Below, in pieces: positions 56,745 to 64,000 of a DNA stretch of 64,000 nt. Each line of letters opens with the position of its first letter. The stretch's first letter is position 1. The notes under the pieces are model-generated. The model did no database searches, had not been told where the DNA came from, and worked only from the letters and a program-made list of their open reading frames with translations. A program made the position numbers and the translations under genes. This DNA is from Plantago ovata (lineage: Eukaryota > Streptophyta > Magnoliopsida > Lamiales > Plantaginaceae): assembly GCA_028274465.1 (NCBI GenBank), contig CM051457.1, forward strand, positions 113,211,982 through 113,275,981, given 5' to 3'.

Positions 56745-57879
56745 GGATAAAATGATGAAGTAGCACAACTAAGCACCAAATTCGTCATCTAAATCAGCAG
56801 CAGCTAGTATCATTGAATATATGGTATTGTTTGTGCCCCATCCCTCATTGCACAAGTCATCAAGGATCATTGGGTAGTATTAGCCAATCAACTCAACTAG
56901 ATGCAACTGACTTAGTTAAAAGCTTATAGAGGAACCTAGGAGCACACCATCTTCTTAGCTAACTAGCAGTTCTCATGCCTAGGGGCTATTAAGACATGGT
57001 TCATCCCTAGCTCATACAGAGCATAAACATTTCTAAGGTAATATAAGTCTCTCAACTACAGCCTTATAGTATGTTTGATCTTATGATGAATCAATTTAAA
57101 ACAAATCTTTTTTTATAGATTTGCTTGCAATTCATCAGCTCACCTGTAAAGATTTTGGTATTTCTCAAGTCTCAACCACCCTTGTCCTTAAATAGTTGCA
57201 CCGAAAAGAGCAGCTCCAATAGAGAAAATATTAGTATACTATTCTTCCCACTAACTGTGACACTGAACAAATGCATTAACCCAGTGGAATTCAGACCCAC
57301 AGTAATACTCTGTATTACTCACATCATAGTATAAAAAATGCCTTTGCTTTTAGCTTAATCAGTAAACACATGAATACATGATCCCTAGTTTAATTTTACA
57401 GCCCTCATAATTCACAAATATCATCTTTTGATGGCATTCTCATGACTTCAACAAATAAGGTCCTTGGAGAAAACTTTTATGTCAGCAAACTTTTCTACCA
57501 GCTAGCATCGCCTATTTTAACATGAACATTACAAATACCAACTTCATGCAACTTGTAAGTGACTATCCAGGCATATCATGTATTCATGTATAGAGTGAGT
57601 ACTAGAATTTGCAAAGTAAAAAATATAACTGTAAAGCAACTTTGTTCCAGTAAATAATTTCCTTGCCACCTAGGCAGCCTCTTGACAAACACCAGACCAA
57701 GGAACAATACTTTGCCTATTTGATTCAAGACCTGACCAAAGAAAATTTCTACAAATAGAATGTTCTTTCTTCATCCAATAAATTGTAGGTTGCGTCCTAT
57801 GACATGAATCTGTTTCTTCCTTCAGTCAATTATGTAACCAAACTTCCTAGTCTTTAGTGAGGTGTCTGTTCTTTCGTAG
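56745..57879. other. Intron-like sequence of the EF-Ts pseudogene, right of MULE-B
   Basis: No exon, repeat or transposon terminus was recognised. The sequence continues directly from the left flank of MULE-B (ending near 50165), so the two formed one intron or intergenic stretch before insertion. Confidence 0.45.
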
Positions 57880-59999
57880 GAACTGAAGTTAAGATTTGAT
57901 CATCCTAAGTTGAGTGGTGACAAATCTTTCCAAAATGCAATTACAGAAGTTGCTGCAATGATGGGGGAGAATGTTAAACTTGGAGGGGGTTTTGTCTACA
58001 TACCTCCATACAAGTCCCCAACCAGGTAGCCTGACTTAAAAAAATTGCCTTACTGTAACCAGGATGATGGACTCTTGCATTCATGTTTTCTGAATAGTGT
58101 TATACTGAGATGTCAGCTCATAAGGTAGGACGCATTGCTGGAATTTCATCTCCTGAGGTAGACAATAAGGATGCTCCACTAGATGCTGTCCAGCGTGTTG
58201 GGTCGGAGATAGCAATGCATGTGGCTGCTGCAAAGTCATTGTTCCTGCTTAGAAAGAAAGACGTTTCAGCTGATGCATTAGGCAATGAACGTGATATTCT
58301 GAGGTCTCAGGTTTGCGTTATATAATTCAAGTTTATAGTCTCATGTCTAGAATATTATCACGATCTGTGATGTCTGGATCGTTCTTGTTTGGGAGCCTTA
58401 TATAGGCTTTCTAATTGTACTGGTCAATTGCCTCCTATAGAAACCTCCAGAAATCAAATATCTCGCTGTCCATCATGTAGAATTTGTTTTTTTAATCTAA
58501 CAAACTGTATCTCATTCTCCAGGCAGAAAGCATAGGGAAATCTCAGTTGGCTATTGATAAAACGGTAGAAGGGCGTTTAAGAAAATATTACGAGGAAGTA
58601 GTTCTAATGGAGCAAAAGTTTGTTGTGAACGACTCTGTAAACATAAAGGTCTGTGCTTGTCTCATCCCTTCTTCTATGATGTTTTAGCGGTGTTATGTAC
58701 TTGTTTGTTGAAATATGATTAGGACTTGATTGGTTGGTGTTACAAAGCAATGGTAGGCCTTACTTCGAATTATAGTTTGTTGATTGATTTGTTAAACTCC
58801 AATCTTGTGGACATCATGTCATGGTTTAACTCCTGAGAATTGAAGTCTTGGTACTTATGCTATATAAAAGGTTTAAATTCGTAATTGCTTATATATATTG
58901 TGTGTGGTATGTCGATTCAAATATTGTGAAGCCAATCATGTAACTGGTTCTTAAAAAATCGGTACTTTTTTGCGAAGCAAATAAATTGGTGCACAATCTT
59001 GTGATTTCATTTAGGTGGGACTTCAAATCTTTGGAGGAAGTTATCACCCAAACCCAATCAATTATCCTTTCTCTATCATTTACACAATATTTGTATTAGT
59101 ATTTCTATTATACAAGATTTTGCATTATACACATGTGTGCAACAAAATTGCCCTATTCTAATCAATCTTTTATGCTAATCATCGTAGACACTGTTGAATA
59201 ATCTATCCAAAGAAGTGGGATCTGCAGTGAAAATTGATAACTTTCTCAGAGTAGAAGTTGGTGAAGCTTTGAAAAGGTAATTCTTTCATCACTGGTTTAT
59301 TCATTGAAACCTAAGTTTTTGCTCTTTCGAACTTATTTTATAAACACGAGACAGTTGTTTAGGTAGCTGATAATTTTTTACGTACTTTTCAGGCGTTGTT
59401 TCTTTAAATACCCGATAGATATTTGATTCTTTTCTTTTGTATTTTTGTGCTATGCACATCTCTGTTCCTGAAATTGGCGTGTGCTAAAGATATGTTCTTT
59501 AGCCGAGAAATAGTGTCCACTGTAGCATGTCATTTTCTTTGCTGCTACTGCAAACCTTTTGGTATATCATGATAACGCAGTACCTGTCTGGCTAGAAAAC
59601 AGAAACCTCATGTGTATGTTTTTAAGATAAAATCTCCATGGTTCTGGTCTAGTATGGCTTTTGTAATAGGAGTGGCAGTACATGGGTTCCTACAACAATG
59701 TTTTCACTCTCTATTTCTTTATATTGATTTTAAATCTGGTTTGCTTGATTCACTTAGGCTTAATTCAGTAAAAACATTACCTTTGTATATTAAGTTTTGA
59801 TCCCCATGCATGTTCATGTTCATTTCATCAATGATATTTTTGTCCGGTTTAGTTGAATTAGTGCTTTTTTCATCCGTTTCTTTTTATAGTCCCATGAGAT
59901 CTTAGCTGTATCTGTTTTACTAACAGGCGCTTCAACCGTAACAGAACCGCTTGCTGAGGCTGCACAGAACTTGTAATATATGCTCTCAACGAAATGTAA

Positions 60000-61200
60000 T
60001 GGAAGTAGCACGTTGCATCCATGGATAGACCATAAGTTAAAGCTGTAACATAGACTAGTAGCTCTATTTCTTCGGCATTCACTTTATTTCTTTCTACGTT
60101 TCTTACAGAGCTCAGGCCTCTTATGTAAGCTAGAGATGTTACAATTTTTCAACATCCTCGAGCCAATAAATTATTTGTTTCGCCCAAAGCTTATAACGAA
60201 AACCTGATGCACATGTTCAATTTTGGGTGTAATCTTTTGCTGTACTGTTTTATTTAGGTGATTAATAGAAACACGTCCAGTTACATGTAATTCCATTGGA
60301 ATTGTTTGGTCCGAAATCTGATAAAAAAGCAGCCTAGGAGACAAGTCACATAGAAAGGTGAGAAAAACAACAAACAGGAGGGGAGAGCAAGGACTGGGTG
60401 AGAGCTTTCGCGTCACACCTGGAAAGATTTCAAACTGTTCCAAAGACAGGAAGAGCATTCTTTCTTTCAGATCTTCAGAAGGGCGAAAAAGATCAAATTG
60501 CCAGCCTTTTTCAGCCTGTTTCCGAGGAGTATGAGGCGAATGGTGAGTTGCATTGACTGTCTGTTTTTTTACTGATACTAGTACATCACATATGTTTGCA
60601 AACCGCATCATATTTTGGTATGATTGATATGAGAAATGCAGGAAGTTATGGGCGCTTCTACAAAATGGAATCCAGAAAAAGCTGAATTTCTTGCTGAAAG
60701 TGGAAAACATGACAACTGGTAAGTTCCGTTCGCGTAACACCATGAATGCAATGAGATTTTAATTTTCCATGTATGTTTAACAACTTACATGTGTGTCTGG
60801 TAGCACTCGTTCAAATGAACATTGAATATCAGGCGCTGAGGAGAGACGGGCCAAAATGAAGTTAAATAGTTCAATGAACGACAGCATGTGTAACTCCAGC
60901 AACACTGAGGAGAAACAAGCTATTAATGTAAAACTAAACGGTTCGGTGAATGAGGGGTCCGGTTTTGGAAGGCTGATGTCGAACAGCTCACTCAACATGG
61001 CAATCAAGCATATGGTACATACTAATCTCGTACACAAACTCTACATAATGTGCCTGTTTGCAAATCTCGTCACATGACTCTATAATATGAACATCATATG
61101 TAATATAGCAGCATTTATATATATAAAATCTTAAGATTCATTCCACATAGCAATCTGATTGCTTCTTAATTTAAACTAATATTTGATATTGTACTACATT
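60000..61200. other. Unassigned stretch with coding-like pieces
   Basis: Plus-strand pieces at about 60635-60719 (EVMGASTKWNPEKAEFLAES, then a GT donor) and 60835-61015 (an open, Ser/Asn-rich stretch after CAG) look like exons of a plant gene. I do not recognise the family and found no start or end. The minus-strand open frame at 60171-60743 has no recognisable domain. Confidence 0.3.
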
Positions 61201-61202
61201 CT

Positions 61203-61503
61203 GATCGACTGTGTTTATGAAAATGAAAAAGTTGCATTTCAAGACGGTTCATCGGTATTTGCTGATATTATTTCCAGGGTACTTACTCGATATTAAACTT
61301 ATTCATATATACTCCCTTAGTCATTTGTATCATTAATATGTTAATTATTTCACATATTATTTTATTTTATTTTATAGGTATGAGTATTATTTCCCCTTCT
61401 TGAAAACAAATGGACTCGCAAGTGTAGATGATAACTGTGTTGGACCGGTTTACAAGTATGTTTTTCCACCTAAACTTTCTCCAAGACTTTTATTCGTTGG
61501 AAC
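61203..61503 (+). pseudogene. Third FMO GS-OX-like copy, two-exon remnant (FMO-3)
   Basis: The piece 61203-61276 (CVYENEKVAFQDGSSVFADI, then ISR) matches exon 4 of FMO-1/FMO-2, and 61379-61503 (YEYYFPFLKTNGLASVDDNC, then YVFPPKLSPRLLFVGT) matches exon 5. The codons for the expected HCTG/HCSG at the end of exon 4 are deleted, so the conserved TGY is lost. Upstream FAD- and NADPH-binding exons and downstream exons are absent. The sequence is closer to FMO-2 (FPFLKTNGL, LSPRL) than to FMO-1. Confidence 0.88.
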
Positions 61504-62545
61504 TTTTTTTCTCCTAGATCAAAATAACACAATTCACCTCACAATAATATATAAAGATGCACTCTACCTATTCTATCTCTCAATATGCTGTTAGAGATAT
61601 AGAATATAAAAGTCGTTAAATGAAAATTCTAATCTAATGAGAAGGTTCAAAGTTCAAACATTGTGATTTCGTGAAAATATTCTCTCCAGAGCCAAGCAAG
61701 AACAGATCAGGATTTATGTTGTCCTTGAATGTTTTGTAGACTTTGAGCAATATAACTTGCCATTAAAATCAATCACATTAATTTTCATCTGCTCGCAAAT
61801 CACCGTACATATATCATCCAAAGGACATTCTCTAATAAAAAAAAAAATCATCCAAAGGACCACTATCAATGCATTCATGCTGCCTAAAACTACTGTTATT
61901 TTATTTTCTTCTAAATGGAACTAAACAAAACTAAATTAGGATAACAAAGCCTACGTACTATGTTGAAATAAACAATAAATATAAATTTTAGTAATGTAGA
62001 AATTATAGGTCATCTATATCAGTCATTCCCTTTCAAACATGACCTTTTTATTTTCACATTACATCTCCACTCACATCAAAGCACTAAATGAGATTAACAA
62101 GGAAACAAACCCAAAAAAAAAAGAACGGAATGTACAGAACACATGAAACAAAAAAAAAAGAGACAATAAAACGAAAAGAAAGCAAAGAAAGTAAATGGTG
62201 GCGCACCCTTGGCATGACCCATGGATCATGGAAAACCCACAGGGTTCAACACATGGCTGAACAAATAGTCCATAACACTGTTGACCAAAAAAAGGTAAAG
62301 TAAGTCAATTATAGTGGGACTAGTGGAGTATATAACTTTTTTATGGAAAACTGCTGTAAATTATGTTGCAGTACCCCGTAAATTAGTAATGTAGAAATAA
62401 ACACAAAATATGCTAAACAAAATAGACATACAATCCAATTAGTAATATAGTAGTAAAACGATTAATTACAATATGTCAATATAATCAATCATAACGAAAC
62501 TAATTCCCACGCGTATTGGTTGCGTGTGGTTTTGATTTCACTATC
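61504..62545. other. Intergenic upstream of the GLOX gene
   Basis: AT-rich sequence with A-runs. At 62281-62328 a GTTGACC...GTGGGACTAGTGGAGTA phrase looks like one decayed Stowaway MITE end without a clear partner. No gene was recognised. Confidence 0.4.
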
Positions 62546-62549
62546 ACAA

Positions 62550-62557
62550 TTTATAAG
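62550..62557 (+). promoter_or_regulatory. TATA-like element of the GLOX gene
   Basis: TTATAAGC lies about 30 bases before the first in-frame ATG (62586) and 55 before the second (62610). This spacing favours the downstream ATG, since the upstream one would have almost no leader. Confidence 0.45.
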
Positions 62558-62609
62558 CCTAGCTCGCCACCATTTCGCTCCAAACATGACTACTACTACA
62601 CAACAACAC

Positions 62610-64000
62610 ATGAAGCTCTTTTCTTTCATTTCCTTACTCCTCCTTTCCACCGCCGGCCCCCGAAATCTTGCCTCCGCGGCCGACGGCAAATGGGATATGC
62701 TCCACACTAGCATTGGCATTGTAGCAATGCACATGCAGCTCCTACACAACGACCGTGTCGTCATCTATGACAGGACTGATTTCGGGCTCTCCAACATTTC
62801 CTTACCCGACGGGAAATGCCGGCTTGACCCTGACGACCTGGTAACCCCGAAAGATTGTACCGCGCACTCCATTGAGTACGATGTGGGGGACAATTCTATC
62901 CGCCCACTCATGGTGCAAACTGATGTTTGGTGCTCGTCCGGTTCGGTTTCACCAGACGGAACATTGGTGCAAACCGGAGGGTACCATGATGGTGAACGCG
63001 TCGTAAGGACGTATGCGACTTGCAATAACCGGTCTTGCGATTGGTGGGAAATTAAAGGCGGCCTAGCACAAAGAAGGTGGTATGCATCAAATCATGTTCT
63101 CCCGAACGGGAGACAAATTGTTATCGGGGGTCGCAAGGAGTTTAGCTTCGAGTTTTACCCGAAAGTGGGAGGGGAGAAAGCGTACAACCTCCCCTTCCTA
63201 TATGAAACGAAGGACGGCAAGGCCGAAAATAATTTGTACCCCTTTGTTTTTCTTAATAGAGACGGGAACTTGTTCATATTCGCCAACAATCGTGCTATAT
63301 TGTTCGATTACAATAAGAGGGTCGTGGTGAAAAAGTACCCGACTATTGGAAAAGGCGACCCGAGAAGTTACCCCAGTACAGGTTCCGCGGTTTTGCTTCC
63401 ACTACATAGGAAAGGGGACGGGGCTGAAGTATTGGTGTGTGGCGGGGCACCAAAGGGTTCTTACATGAACGCAAAGAATAGGACCTTCATGAAAACGCTT
63501 GACACATGTGGTAGGATCCAAGTAAACGACCCGAACCCACAATGGGCCATGGAAACTATGCCCATGGGTCGGGTCATGGGAGACATGGTCATGCTACCAA
63601 ATGGAAACCTACTCATCATTAATGGGGCAGGGTCGGGTACCGCAGGATGGGAACTTGGTCGTGACCCTGTCAAATCCCCGGTGTTGTACCGGACCAAAAA
63701 TCCAGCCGGGTCAAGGTTCGAGGTGCAAAATCCGAGTAACATTCCAAGGTTGTACCATTCAACCGCGATACTACTTCGTGATGGACGGATCCTAGTCGGG
63801 GGAAGTAACCCGCATAAATATTACAACTTCACCAACGTAATCTTCCCTACGGAGTTGTCATTGGAAGCATTCTCGCCAGCATACTTGGATCCGAAATTAA
63901 AAAACTTGCGCCCGCAAATAGTTGGACCCGCTCCCCAGTCCAAGATCGGGTATGGAGATGAACTAATGATCAAGTTCAACATACCAGGGCCGGGGGCGTT
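62610..64000 (+). CDS. Glyoxal/galactose oxidase-like protein (aldehyde oxidase GLOX-like), 5' part
   Basis: A single open frame from ATG 62610 runs unbroken for 463 codons to the window edge, so the C-terminus is missing. Family members have about 540-600 residues. Residues 1-24 form a signal peptide (MKLFSFISLLLLSTAGPRNL), so it is probably secreted. Family blocks: WDMLHTSIGIVAMHMQLLHN, WCSSGSVSPDGTLVQTGGY, RRWYASNHVLPNGRQIVIGG, MGRVMGDMVMLPNGNLLIIN and LYHSTAILLRDGRILVGGSN. GLOX enzymes are copper radical oxidases that turn aldehydes into acids and release H2O2 in the wall; the Cys-Tyr cofactor lies in these blocks. An in-frame ATG at 62586 (MTTTTQQH) could add 8 residues but would weaken the signal peptide. 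The stretch is markedly more GC-rich than its neighbours and lacks introns. Confidence 0.92.
   Translation, partial: MKLFSFISLLLLSTAGPRNLASAADGKWDMLHTSIGIVAMHMQLLHNDRVVIYDRTDFGLSNISLPDGKCRLDPDDLVTPKDCTAHSIEYDVGDNSIRPLMVQTDVWCSSGSVSPDGTLVQTGGYHDGERVVRTYATCNNRSCDWWEIKGGLAQRRWYASNHVLPNGRQIVIGGRKEFSFEFYPKVGGEKAYNLPFLYETKDGKAENNLYPFVFLNRDGNLFIFANNRAILFDYNKRVVVKKYPTIGKGDPRSYPSTGSAVLLPLHRKGDGAEVLVCGGAPKGSYMNAKNRTFMKTLDTCGRIQVNDPNPQWAMETMPMGRVMGDMVMLPNGNLLIINGAGSGTAGWELGRDPVKSPVLYRTKNPAGSRFEVQNPSNIPRLYHSTAILLRDGRILVGGSNPHKYYNFTNVIFPTELSLEAFSPAYLDPKLKNLRPQIVGPAPQSKIGYGDELMIKFNIPGPGA

Larger units (their letters stand above)
49291..59976 (+). pseudogene. Elongation factor Ts (mitochondrial type), decayed and split by MULE-B
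   Basis: Fragments in order: 49291-49317 (VEAAQKDLR); 49452-49538 (ALSLARSALSFEGSMLASGI and TPFGPEILE); then past MULE-B 57880-58025 (ELKLRFDHPKLSGDKSFQNA, TEVAAMMGENVKL), about 58097-58310 (KVGRIAGISSPEVDN, VQRVGSEIAMHVAAAKSLFL, ERDILRSQ), 58523-58648 ([20 protein letters not shown]), 59188-59276 (LLNNLSKEVGSAVK, FLRVEVGEALK) and 59927-59976 (tail). EF-Ts recycles EF-Tu on organelle ribosomes. Lesions: the block between VEAAQKDLR and ALSLA is missing. The donor after EILE is not GT. The 57880 exon changes frame, since TYLHTSPQP lies in another frame. The last exon has lost about 5 bases so it ends RRFNRNRTAC. A functional copy must exist elsewhere. Confidence 0.8.

Noticed and set aside
60171..60743. 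190-codon minus-strand open frame
   Set aside because: No recognisable domain; its composition reads like antisense of leader or exon pieces on the plus strand.
1..64000. tRNA, rRNA and CRISPR features
   Set aside because: I looked for cloverleaf-like A/B box sequences, rRNA core words and regularly spaced identical repeats and saw none that I could support.

Overview
This is a piece of nuclear plant DNA, most likely from a eudicot. The genes have many short GT-AG introns in an AT-rich background. The families present are plant ones: a plant SKA1 homologue, a DC2.15-type eight-cysteine lipid-transfer protein, FMO GS-OX-like oxygenases, an RLCK-VII kinase, F-box/LRR, plant mobile domain and GLOX. 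The transposons are Mutator-like (MULE), Helitron, Stowaway, Tourist and LTR elements. I cannot name the species. All exon coordinates were read by eye from frames, splice sites and family resemblance.

Layout: 1-3.1 kb holds an LTR-retrotransposon end and DNA that looks mitochondrial (probable NUMT). 3.2-6.2 kb is a complete nine-exon SKA1 gene, followed by a lipid-transfer protein gene on the minus strand (6.6-7.0 kb). 7.6-14.5 kb holds two tandem seven-exon flavin monooxygenase genes with a DUF6598-like remnant and a minisatellite between them. 14.8-17.0 kb is an RLCK-VII kinase on the minus strand. 17.4-19.6 kb is a duplicated non-coding block with nested MITEs, and 19.6-21.0 kb is a dead F-box/LRR gene.

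From 21.4 kb to 56.7 kb the window is almost all mobile DNA. MULE-A (21.4-28.4 kb) carries a transposase-OTU protease fusion facing a plant-mobile-domain gene. Two MITEs follow, one of them nested. A decayed Helitron with Rep/helicase and RPA genes lies at 31.4-39.0 kb. Next come inverted-repeat arms around captured fragments of a ubiquitin-conjugating enzyme and a GH9 endoglucanase (39.9-42.5 kb). A short LTR element (42.9-49.1 kb) has its second LTR split by a 4.8 kb TIR element, MULE-C, with a perfect 9-bp target duplication. A structurally complete MULE-B (50.2-56.7 kb) has an intact transposase and two accessory genes.

MULE-B sits inside a decayed copy of a mitochondrial-type elongation factor Ts gene (49.3-60.0 kb). 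A third, broken FMO piece lies at 61.2-61.5 kb. The 5' part of a glyoxal-oxidase-like gene (62.6 kb onward) runs off the window.

Genes that look functional: SKA1, the lipid-transfer protein, FMO-1, FMO-2 (altered C-terminus), the RLCK, the GLOX gene and the three MULE-B genes. The rest are remnants whose lesions and nesting give a relative history of the locus.
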